Positions 1 through 5,464 of a DNA stretch of 10,861 nucleotides are shown here, in pieces; position 1 is the stretch's first letter, and each line of letters starts with the position of its first letter. The stretch comes from Oscillibacter sp. (GTDB lineage: Bacteria > Bacillota > Clostridia > Oscillospirales > Oscillospiraceae): positions 1-10,861 of the forward strand of contig JAHHSB010000031.1 in the NCBI GenBank assembly GCA_020025415.1, given 5' to 3'. The notes under the pieces are model-generated. The model made no database searches and had not been told where the DNA came from. It was given only the letters and a program-made list of their open reading frames with translations. Made by a program: the position numbers and the translations under genes.

Positions 1-22
1 CTACCAACTGCGCTACACCCGG
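1..22 (-). tRNA. 5' end of a tRNA gene, cut by the window edge
   Basis: On the minus strand, position 22 starts a tRNA-like 5' end: a 7-nt acceptor half (CCGGGTG), then TA at tRNA positions 8-9, the D-stem GCGC and the D-loop sequence AGTTGGTAG, where the window ends. The layout of acceptor, UA, D-stem and GG of the D-loop fits standard tRNA numbering. The anticodon lies outside the window, so the amino acid cannot be read. The adjacent relic at 31-80 carries a TTTGGG anticodon-loop-like stretch, which hints at tRNA-Pro. A promoter at 149-176 points towards it. Confidence 0.72.
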
Positions 23-84
23 TTATTTAGTTTTTGCTGGACTTGTGCCTGAACACCCAAATCAAGCGCGCTACACCCGGTTAT
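10..84 (-). repeat. 17-bp direct repeat of the tRNA 5' end
   Basis: The 17 bp at 10-26 are repeated exactly at 68-84, 58 bp apart. The repeat covers the tRNA acceptor half, the first D-stem arm and four bases of 5' flank (ATAA on the minus strand). Because flanking bases are included, this looks like a duplicated locus and not only a conserved tRNA motif. Confidence 0.75.
31..80 (-). pseudogene. Shrunken tRNA-Pro-like relic
   Basis: Read on the minus strand from 80, the sequence starts exactly like the neighbouring tRNA (CCGGGTGTAGCGC). It then jumps straight to GCTTGATTTGGG, which looks like the 5' side of an anticodon stem and a Pro (UGG) anticodon loop. CTTGA can pair with TCAGG across an enlarged 9-nt loop. 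A later CAAGTCC resembles the 3' half of a T-arm. The D-loop and second D-stem arm are missing, as expected from a deletion between two GCGC repeats, and no 3' acceptor strand is visible. It is either a degenerate tandem tRNA copy or chance similarity; the exact 17-bp identity favours duplication. Confidence 0.42.
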
Positions 85-148
85 GAACTTGCGGCGACAC
101 GGGGCATACTCGCCTGCCTGAACTGCCAGGCCGCTCATTACCGGTAGT

Positions 149-176
149 ATTATAGCATACTCTTTCAAAAAAGCAA
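149..176 (-). promoter_or_regulatory. SigA-type promoter for the leftward tRNA gene(s)
   Basis: On the minus strand there is a -35-like TTGCTT (176-171), a 16-bp spacer and a perfect TATAAT (154-149) preceded by TGC, which makes an extended -10 element. Transcription would begin near 142 and run leftward through the relic into the tRNA at position 22, giving a long 5' leader of about 120 nt. If the relic was once a functional tRNA, the promoter would have sat about 60 nt upstream of it. Confidence 0.65.
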
Positions 177-211
177 CAGGCTTTATCCGCGCTTTTGGGG
201 GGAGATTCTCC

Positions 212-255
212 CTGAAAAAGCCGCGGACTGTCAGTGCAGCCCGCGGCTTTTTCAG
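212..255 (-). terminator. Rho-independent terminator after the acylase gene
   Basis: A perfect 15-bp inverted repeat (212-226 with 241-255) with a 14-nt loop. Each arm ends in a run of five A or T, so it can work in either direction. It lies 25 bp past the stop codon of the leftward acylase gene at 281. Confidence 0.8.
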
Positions 256-280
256 ATGTCGCTTGCCTGTGGGCAGCCCC

Positions 281-1387
281 TCATCCTTCGGAGCTGGCCC
301 CCTCCCCCACCGGAATAAACTCCGGTACCTGCTCCAGCGGGAACTGCACCGCCTTCCCCCTGGTGCTCAGCTGCTTCAGATCCACAAACCGGATGGCGGG
401 ATTTTCATAGGTGATCCAGTAAAACCGTCCGGACTCTGCACACATCACGCAGGAATACACCGTATAGTCAAAGGGCACCACCTGTTTATCCAGCTCTGTC
501 AGGGCACCCGGCTCTCTGACCCGCACTGCTCCCAGGGGGAAAGCGGCACTTCCCAGCAGACGGAACAAATAGTTGACTCCCTGCTGCTCGCTGCGGCCCT
601 TGACCCCATACTTGGTCAAAAACGCCAGGCGCACAAAGCGGGAAGGCGAGCTCCAGTCCCCCGGCAGGCCCTGGGCTCCGCTACCGGAAAAGCACGGTTG
701 GATTTTCTCCTCCCCAATATCCAGGCCATCATAATCCAGATTCCGCAGTCCCGCGTAATTGAGCAGGTTCAGCCGGTGCCAGGCATAGCTGGGACTATTG
801 GTCATGACGCCCACGGTATGGCGGTAAATATGAAGACCGTCTTTTTCCGACTCAATGACGATGCTCTCTCCACTGGAATCACTGAACGCCCAGTGGAGCG
901 GGGGCACCGTCCCCAACAAAGGGACCGCAATCAGAGCATCTTCCCCATCCAGGCGACGGGCCACTTCTTCCACGCTGGCACACTGGGCCAAAAGATGATA
1001 CACCAAAAACGGCGGCTGGACGGGGTTAGCTCCCTCCGGACACGCAGCGGGATAAGCGGCGAATTCCCGGAAGTACAGCTGCCCGCCCATCAGGCCCTTT
1101 TCATTGACCCCCTCATACAGCACCGGTGTGGTGGGAATATGGAGAAAGCCCGTGCCCACGCAGGCGTACGCCGCGGTCCGCGCGCTTTTTTCCACCAGTG
1201 TCCCCTCCATCTGGGTTCCGCAGGTATAGTAGCGCCCCCCCGCGGGGACATAGGTGATCCCGCTTCCCTCAGCCAGGGTGTTGAAGTCAAAGTTCCGGCC
1301 GAACAAATGCCGGCCATCCTCCGTCGCCCAGCTGACTGCGCTGCATCCGGCGCTCAGCTGCCCCATCTGCCGTTTCAAATTTTCCAT
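281..1387 (-). CDS. Penicillin V acylase / bile salt hydrolase family amidase (Ntn hydrolase)
   Basis: This is a 368-residue protein of the choloylglycine hydrolase family (linear amide C-N hydrolases). These enzymes use an N-terminal cysteine, exposed by processing, to cut amide bonds in conjugated bile salts, penicillin V or N-acyl homoserine lactones. Family residues are visible: Cys15 in GCSAVSW, Arg31 and Asp34 in GRNFDF, Asn197 in MTNSP and Arg250 in SRFVR. At the position that is Asn82 in Clostridium perfringens bile salt hydrolase there is Tyr105 (GGQLYF), as in Bacillus-type penicillin V acylases, so acylase activity is more likely than bile salt hydrolysis. Fourteen residues precede the Cys; they are not hydrophobic, so this is a propeptide and not a signal peptide, and the enzyme is probably cytoplasmic. 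The start at 1387 is chosen because AAAGGAG lies 6 nt upstream; an in-frame ATG at 1486 has no such site. It is a single-gene unit. The true substrate is not determined. Confidence 0.88.
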   Translation of the reverse strand: MENLKRQMGQLSAGCSAVSWATEDGRHLFGRNFDFNTLAEGSGITYVPAGGRYYTCGTQMEGTLVEKSARTAAYACVGTGFLHIPTTPVLYEGVNEKGLMGGQLYFREFAAYPAACPEGANPVQPPFLVYHLLAQCASVEEVARRLDGEDALIAVPLLGTVPPLHWAFSDSSGESIVIESEKDGLHIYRHTVGVMTNSPSYAWHRLNLLNYAGLRNLDYDGLDIGEEKIQPCFSGSGAQGLPGDWSSPSRFVRLAFLTKYGVKGRSEQQGVNYLFRLLGSAAFPLGAVRVREPGALTELDKQVVPFDYTVYSCVMCAESGRFYWITYENPAIRFVDLKQLSTRGKAVQFPLEQVPEFIPVGEGASSEG

Positions 1388-1589
1388 CTTTGCTCCTTTC
1401 CCGCCGCGAAGTCTGGCTTCGCCCAGGTGAATATTTTCCATAGCTTGATCCGATTTCCCCGCCTTTACTCTTTTCCGGACGTGCAAATGCTTCGCCGCCC
1501 CTTTTGCCCCTCACCATAGTGGGCACACATTCTTACAGCCGAGCAGGGGGCTTCCGGGGCAAATGCGCCAGCACCCTCTTTATTTTGAA

Positions 1590-1647
1590 GGACGGTATGC
1601 CAAATTGCAAGCAGTTTCTTGCCTCTGTCCCGCAAGAGCAACCGTCC
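1590..1647 (+). other. Folded leader just upstream of a decayed gene
   Basis: Three nested helices can form: 1590-1595 with 1642-1647 (GGACGG/CCGTCC), 1605-1608 with 1638-1641 (TTGC/GCAA), and 1617-1622 with 1632-1637 (TCTTGC/GCAAGA) closing a 9-nt loop. The whole right arm (1632-1647) is paired without interruption; the bulges are all on the left. It ends 3 nt before the GAGG ribosome binding site of the frameshifted gene at 1662. No poly-T follows, so it is not a simple terminator. It resembles no riboswitch class I can name. Confidence 0.35.
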
Positions 1648-1661
1648 GGCGAGGTAATCGT

Positions 1662-1994
1662 ATGAACACTGAACTGATCGTGGCCCTTCTCGCCCTGGCC
1701 GGCAGCCTATTCGGCACTTTTTTCCAACCGCAGGTTTTCAGCCCTGCTGGCCCATCGGATAGATGGGGAAAATCTGCACCGTAGACTCAAAAAAATCATC
1801 GGCCTGGTTAGCGCCTTCAACATCAAGGCGGAGGTGCTGCTCTCCCTGGCTCGGAGCTGCACGGTGCGCCATCTAGGCGTGTCCGGCGCCCCGGCGGGCT
1901 ATCCGGTCCTTTCCGACACGCTGCAGGAAGAGAGCGCTGGGTCGTGCTGGTGATCATCAACTCCGCCCTGCTGTTCAAGCGGCGCAGGCGCTGA
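1662..1994 (+). pseudogene. Decayed small membrane-protein gene, possibly of phage origin
   Basis: The ATG at 1662 has a GAGG site 7 nt upstream and starts a hydrophobic segment (MNTELIVALLALAGSLFGTF). At a run of six T (1718-1723) the sensible frame shifts by one: the next frame reads SNRRFSALLAHRI and continues without a stop to 1951. Near 1935 the first frame resumes with a basic-tailed hydrophobic end (RWVVLVIINSALLFKRRRR, stop at 1992-1994). Read through, this would be about 110 residues with a membrane segment at each end. The N-terminus resembles small phage holin-like proteins that begin MNTELIxALxxLAG, from memory and not from a search. As it stands the first frame stops at 1784. Alternatives are a sequencing or assembly error in the T run, or chance open frames. 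No promoter was recognised. Confidence 0.38.
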
Positions 1995-2019
1995 CAACCG
2001 CACAGCCAAAATTCCATAT

Positions 2020-2050
2020 AAAAAAGAGGAGACGGGGATCCCCGTCTCCT
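2020..2050 (-). terminator. Terminator downstream of threonine ammonia-lyase
   Basis: A perfect 24-bp palindrome (2027-2050) centred on GGATCC, followed on the minus strand by six T (2025-2020). This is a strong leftward intrinsic terminator. A GATTTTT follows on the plus strand, so it may also stop transcription of the decayed gene coming from the left. Confidence 0.85.
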
Positions 2051-2077
2051 GTTGATTTTTCCGCAAGGGAAGATGCC

Positions 2078-2164
2078 TTATTTGCCCAGCAGCACCAGCT
2101 TGCCGGCAGCCGCCTGGCGCACGCCGTACAAGAAGGTCTGGACCATCTCTTCACCCTGAATCAT
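2078..2164 (-). CDS. Possible 28-residue ORF between ilvA and its terminator
   Basis: An ATG at 2164 begins 28 codons (MIQGEEMVQTFLYGVRQAAA, then GKLVLLGK) ending in TAA at 2078, after the ilvA stop and before the terminator, on the same strand. The composition is protein-like (amphipathic, ending GKLVLLGK). However, no clear ribosome binding site precedes either ATG, and I recognise no family. It could be a real small protein, the tail of a lost gene, or an untranslated 3' region. Confidence 0.2.
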   Translation of the reverse strand: MIQGEEMVQTFLYGVRQAAAGKLVLLGK

Positions 2165-2201
2165 GGGATTTGGCCGCGCCGCCGGCCCGGACTGCGCTTT
2201 C

Positions 2202-3422
2202 TCAGTTATAGAGGTTAGAGGGCATGACCTCCCGCACCTCATAGCCCACAGAGAGCAGACTGTCCATGATCTCCGCCTTGTGGGCATGGCCGAAGGCCTC
2301 CAGCGTGACCTTCAGTTCCACCCCGGCCTGGCGGTTGATATTGACGAACTGGTTATGCTCCAGGCGGATAACATTGCCGTTCTTCCCGGCGATCAGATCC
2401 GCGATGCGCAGCAACTCACCGGGCCGGTCAGGCAGCTGCACGGAGAAGGTGAAAATCCGCCCCCGGTTGATCAGCCCATGCTGCACCAGGGAGGAGATCG
2501 TGATCACGTCCATATTGCCGCCGGAGAGGATGGGCACCACGTTCTGCCCCCGGAAAGGCAGGTGGTTCAGGGCAGCAATGGTCAGCAGTCCGGCGTTTTC
2601 CACCACCATCTTGTGCTTTTCCATCACGTCCAGGAACGCATCCACCAGCTCATCGTCGTCGATGGTGATGATCTCGTCCACATTCTGCTGGATGTAGGGG
2701 AAGACCTGGTCGCCCGGGGTCTTCACTGCCACACCGTCGGCAATGGTGGTGATCTTGTCCAAGGTGACGATATGGCCCGCCTCCAGGCTGGCCTTCATGG
2801 ATGCGGCGCCGGAAGGCTCCACGCCGATGACCTTCACCGAGGGGTTGAGCAGCTTGGCCAGGGTGGACACGCCCGCCGCCAGGCCGCCGCCGCCGATGGG
2901 CACCAGGATGGTGTCCACATCCGGCAGGTCCTTGAAAATCTCATAGGCGATGGTGCCCTGTCCTGTGGAAACGGTCAGGTCATTGAAGGGGTGGACATAG
3001 GTCAGCCCCTCCTTCTCGCTCAGCTCGGCTGCCAGGGCCGCCGCATCGTCAAAGGTCTCCCCCTGCAGGATCACCCGGGCACCGTAATCCTTGGTATTAT
3101 TGACCTTTACCAAAGGAGTGGTGGTAGGCATGACGATAGTAGCCTGCACCCCCGCTGCCTGGGCAGCGTAGGCCACGCCCTGGGCATGGTTGCCCGCCGA
3201 GGCGGTGACCAGGCCCTTGGCCTTCTCTTCCTTGGTCAGGGTGGAACATTTATAATAGGCGCCGCGGATCTTATAGGCGCCGGTCACCTGCATATTCTCC
3301 GGTTTAATATAGACCTGATTCCCGGTGGTCTTGGAAAAAAAGGGGCTGTACATCAGATCGGTGCGATGCAGCACGCCCTTTAAAACATTTCTTGCCGCTT
3401 TGAACTGGTCCAAAGTCATCAT
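2202..3422 (-). CDS. ilvA: Threonine ammonia-lyase (threonine dehydratase) with C-terminal ACT domain
   Basis: A PLP enzyme that deaminates L-threonine to 2-oxobutanoate and ammonia, the entry step from threonine to isoleucine or a catabolic step. It has 406 residues. The fold-type II PLP domain (about 1-320) shows the cofactor lysine Lys51 in GAYKIRGA, the SAGNHAQG loop at 75-82, the phosphate-binding GGGGL at 177-181 and SGGN at 300-303. An ACT domain (about 324-400, starting FTFSVQLPDRPGELL) is the likely effector-binding part. The single ACT domain and length fit the roughly 400-residue clostridial form that is annotated as either ilvA or tdcB, so the biosynthetic or catabolic role is open. 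The start at 3422 has AGGAG about 10 nt upstream; an ATG six codons earlier lacks one. It stands alone, with its own promoter (3473-3501) and terminator. Confidence 0.93.
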   Translation of the reverse strand: MMTLDQFKAARNVLKGVLHRTDLMYSPFFSKTTGNQVYIKPENMQVTGAYKIRGAYYKCSTLTKEEKAKGLVTASAGNHAQGVAYAAQAAGVQATIVMPTTTPLVKVNNTKDYGARVILQGETFDDAAALAAELSEKEGLTYVHPFNDLTVSTGQGTIAYEIFKDLPDVDTILVPIGGGGLAAGVSTLAKLLNPSVKVIGVEPSGAASMKASLEAGHIVTLDKITTIADGVAVKTPGDQVFPYIQQNVDEIITIDDDELVDAFLDVMEKHKMVVENAGLLTIAALNHLPFRGQNVVPILSGGNMDVITISSLVQHGLINRGRIFTFSVQLPDRPGELLRIADLIAGKNGNVIRLEHNQFVNINRQAGVELKVTLEAFGHAHKAEIMDSLLSVGYEVREVMPSNLYN

Positions 3423-3472
3423 GGTCCCCGCGCTCCTCATCTATCAATTTGCATTTCCGTTTTATTTTCACT

Positions 3473-3501
3473 ACTTTACCGTAAAAGAGCGCAAAAGTCA
3501 A
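3473..3501 (-). promoter_or_regulatory. SigA-type promoter of ilvA
   Basis: On the minus strand: TTGACT (3501-3496), a 17-bp spacer and TAAAGT (3478-3473). The predicted start site is about 45 nt upstream of the ilvA ATG. The 5' leader is too short for a T-box or a leader-peptide attenuator. Confidence 0.75.
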
Positions 3502-3528
3502 TGCCTGACGAAAAGGGGCCGTCCCGGC

Positions 3529-3557
3529 TTGCAATTCTCCCCGCCGTGCGCTACACT
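3529..3557 (+). promoter_or_regulatory. Candidate promoter of the acyltransferase gene
   Basis: TTGCAA (3529-3534), a 17-bp spacer and TACACT (3552-3557) point rightward, back to back with the ilvA promoter. The match is moderate (two mismatches in each box), but it is the best-placed candidate. Transcription would begin near 3564, directly before the hairpin at 3566-3594. Confidence 0.5.
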
Positions 3558-3565
3558 GGCCTTAT

Positions 3566-3594
3566 TGGCCAGCGGGACTAAACCCGGCTGGCCA
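3566..3594 (+). promoter_or_regulatory. Strong hairpin in the 5' leader of the acyltransferase gene
   Basis: TGGCCAGC (3566-3573) pairs with GCTGGCCA (3587-3594), and GGG (3574-3576) pairs with CCC (3583-3585), with one bulged G and a 6-nt ACTAAA loop. This gives an 11-bp GC-rich stem. CGGGAC (3573-3578) can instead pair with GTCCCG (3597-3602), so two exclusive folds are possible. No T run follows. Its role is unknown; it may be transcript protection or leader control. Confidence 0.4.
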
Positions 3595-3636
3595 CTGTCC
3601 CGTATGTTGAACATTTCCATTTCCGGGAGGCTTTTT

Positions 3637-4425
3637 ATGAACGCTGCTCGCCCGATTTCCCCCAGCGACGGAGCTGCCGCTACCCAATCCCGTTATACCC
3701 TTTTGGATGGGCTGCGGGGCCTGACCCTAATCAGCATGATCCTCTACCACGGGGCGTGGGATCTAGTCTATTTATTCGGCGTGGACTGGGACTGGTACCG
3801 GGGCAGCGGCGCCTTTGTCTGGCAGCAGACCATCTGCTGGACCTTCATCTTCCTCTCCGGCTTCTGCCTGCCCTTGGGGCGGCGTCCCCTGCGCCGGGGG
3901 CTGGAGGTCTTCGCCGGGGGTATACTGGTCTCGGCGGTGACGCTGCTGGCCATGCCCCAGGCGCCTGTCCGCTTCGGCGTGCTGACCCTGATCGGATCGT
4001 GCATGCAGCTGACGGGCATAGCCCGGAAGCTGCTGGAGCGGGTATCCGCTCCCATAGGGCTGGCCGTCAGCCTCGGGCTGTTTGTCCTGTGCCGGAACGT
4101 GCCCGCTGGCTCTCTGGGCTTCGGCAGCTGGGAAATAGCCGTCCTGCCGGAACGCTGGTATTGCAGCAGCTTGGGAGCGTTTTTCGGCTTTCCCAACCCG
4201 GATTTCTTTTCCACGGACTACTTTCCACTGATCCCGTGGCTGTTTTTGTTCCTGGCGGGCTTCTATGCCTATTTTCTGTTCCGGCGGTGGGGATTGCTGT
4301 CCCAACTGCGCGTCTCCAGGATCCCCGGACCGCTGCTGTTTCTGGGGCGCAACTCCCTGCAGGTCTATCTTCTTCACCAGCCCATCCTTTATGGGATCCT
4401 CTCTGTGTGGAACTGGCTGCGCTAA
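3637..4425 (+). CDS. Heparan-alpha-glucosaminide N-acetyltransferase-like membrane acyltransferase
   Basis: A 262-residue integral membrane protein of the HGSNAT catalytic/DUF1624 family. Bacterial members are thought to move acyl groups across the membrane on to sugars or other acceptors, but few have been tested. Family marks are LLDGLRGLTLISMILYHGAWD (residues 22-42, including His38 in a YHG motif in the first membrane helix), FIFLSGFCLPLGRR (70-83), FGVLTLIGSCMQLTG (113-127), YFPLIPWLFLFLAGFYAYF (195-213) and LGRNSLQVYLLHQPILYGIL (236-255). About seven or eight hydrophobic segments are visible. The start at 3637 has GGGAGG 6 nt upstream; the frame is open further upstream but would overlap the ilvA promoter region. 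No partner glycan genes are adjacent, so the acceptor is unknown. Confidence 0.82.
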   Translation: MNAARPISPSDGAAATQSRYTLLDGLRGLTLISMILYHGAWDLVYLFGVDWDWYRGSGAFVWQQTICWTFIFLSGFCLPLGRRPLRRGLEVFAGGILVSAVTLLAMPQAPVRFGVLTLIGSCMQLTGIARKLLERVSAPIGLAVSLGLFVLCRNVPAGSLGFGSWEIAVLPERWYCSSLGAFFGFPNPDFFSTDYFPLIPWLFLFLAGFYAYFLFRRWGLLSQLRVSRIPGPLLFLGRNSLQVYLLHQPILYGILSVWNWLR

Positions 4426-4454
4426 GGAGGCCGTTCGCCATTTCCCTCGGCGAT

Positions 4455-4484
4455 TTGACTTTTTCCCGTTTTCATGATTATAAT
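4455..4484 (+). promoter_or_regulatory. Promoter of the MscS-type channel gene
   Basis: TTGACT (4455-4460), an 18-bp spacer and TATAAT (4479-4484). Transcription would start near 4491, about 50 nt before the ATG at 4540. This argues against an in-frame ATG at 4474, which lies inside the spacer. No terminator is seen between the acyltransferase stop at 4425 and this promoter, so some readthrough is likely. Confidence 0.75.
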
Positions 4485-4539
4485 ATCCCTGCGCAAAACA
4501 GGCCCCACCTGCCGTGGCGGCCGGGAAAGGAACGTTTTT

Positions 4540-5367
4540 ATGCCCAAAAGTCTTTCAGATCTGACCAACCTGACTCAGCTCAATATCGGTTCGTTCTCCC
4601 TGGGGCGGCTCCTCTCAGCAGGAGCTATCCTGCTGGTTTGCCTGCTGCTCATCCGCATCATCATGCGTCTGGTGCAGCGTCTTTTCGCCCGGGGCTCTCT
4701 GGATGAACGGGTGAAAAAATATCTAATCAAGGGCATCCGCGCCCTGCTCTACTTCGTCACAGTACTCATCGTGGTCGATGCCCTGGGAATCCCCACCACT
4801 TCCCTAGTGGCGCTGCTGTCGGTGGGCTCCCTGGGTGTGACACTGGCGGCGGAGGATATCCTGGGCAACGTGGCCGGCGGACTGGTAATCCTCTCCTCCC
4901 GCCCCTTCACCATTGGGGACTTTATTGAGGCCGATGGCACCTCCGGCACTGTGGAGGACATTACCCTCAACCACACCAAGCTGGTCACTCCCGCGGGGCT
5001 GGTGGTCCTGCTGCCCAACAAGACCCTCTCCGGCTCCCAGATGATCAACTACTCCTCTCTGGGCCGCCGCCGGATCACCCAGACCGTCACCGCCTCCTAC
5101 GATGCCCCCACCGCCACGGTGAAGGCCGCCTGCTTTGAGGCCCTCAAGCGGATGGACAAGCTGCTGGAAGACCCCGCCCCCTCGGTCTATCTCACGGAGT
5201 ACGGCCCCAGCTCCATCTCCTACTCCATTTACTGCTGGACTCTGCCGGGAGACTATTGGGATGTGTACTTTGCCCTGGGCGAGGAGCTGCGCAATACCTT
5301 TGCCGAGGCGGGAGTAGAGATGACCTATGACCACCTGAACGTCCACATCGTGGAAAATCGGAGCTGA
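4540..5367 (+). CDS. mscS: Small-conductance mechanosensitive channel (MscS family)
   Basis: A 275-residue protein, close to the 286 residues of E. coli MscS. MscS channels open under membrane tension and release small solutes after osmotic downshock. Membrane helices lie at about 22-43 and 64-82, with the glycine/alanine-rich pore helix TM3 at about 86-120. The signature beta domain follows (RPFTIGDFIEADGTSGTVED, residues 121-140, then LPNKTLSGSQMINYS at 158-172). The last 100 residues fit the cytoplasmic cage (alpha/beta) domain, ending DHLNVHIVENRS. The start at 4540 is set by AAAGGA 8 nt upstream and by the promoter at 4455-4484. The gene is a single unit, closed by the terminator at 5397-5435. 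The family call is secure; ion preference is unknown. Confidence 0.93.
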   Translation: MPKSLSDLTNLTQLNIGSFSLGRLLSAGAILLVCLLLIRIIMRLVQRLFARGSLDERVKKYLIKGIRALLYFVTVLIVVDALGIPTTSLVALLSVGSLGVTLAAEDILGNVAGGLVILSSRPFTIGDFIEADGTSGTVEDITLNHTKLVTPAGLVVLLPNKTLSGSQMINYSSLGRRRITQTVTASYDAPTATVKAACFEALKRMDKLLEDPAPSVYLTEYGPSSISYSIYCWTLPGDYWDVYFALGEELRNTFAEAGVEMTYDHLNVHIVENRS

Positions 5368-5396
5368 CGCTCCCGACGCTTTTGGAGAACCATGCT

Positions 5397-5435
5397 AAAA
5401 AGGGGACGCGGCCAGCCGGCCGCGCCCCCTTTTTT
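5397..5435. terminator. Bidirectional terminator between convergent genes
   Basis: AAAAGGGGACGCGGCC (5397-5412) pairs with GGCCGCGCCCCCTTTT (5417-5432) around a short AGCC loop with one mismatch, followed by more T on the plus strand. It sits between the stops of the MscS gene (5367) and the leftward phosphorylase gene (5465) and can serve both. Confidence 0.88.
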
Positions 5436-5464
5436 CTGAAGTTTTCCCGACAAGGCTAGTCGCC

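Noticed and set aside
1..84. The duplicated tRNA end as an integration (att) site of a mobile element
   Set aside because: Only 58 bp separate the copies, no integrase is present, and the repeat covers the 5' end of the tRNA while most tRNA-type att sites cover the 3' end. A degenerate tandem tRNA explains it better.
1406..1422. A 6-bp hairpin (GCGAAG/CTTCGC) before the acylase ribosome binding site
   Set aside because: It is short and isolated, with no T run or alternative fold. Stems of this size are frequent by chance in GC-rich leaders.
1388..1486. N-terminal extension of the acylase to an ATG at 1486
   Set aside because: The 33 extra residues are basic and unlike the family, there is no ribosome binding site at 1486, and AAAGGAG sits correctly before the ATG at 1387.
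263..1519. A 418-codon open frame on the plus strand opposite the acylase gene
   Set aside because: It mirrors the real minus-strand gene, has no recognisable motifs or ribosome binding site, and contains low-complexity Pro/His/Arg-rich sequence typical of antisense frames in GC-rich DNA. The same applies to long plus-strand frames opposite ilvA, mutS2, udp and recO.
4424..4430. AAGGAGG directly at the end of the acyltransferase gene, as if for another gene
   Set aside because: No start codon follows at a usable distance, and the next real gene has its own promoter and ribosome binding site.
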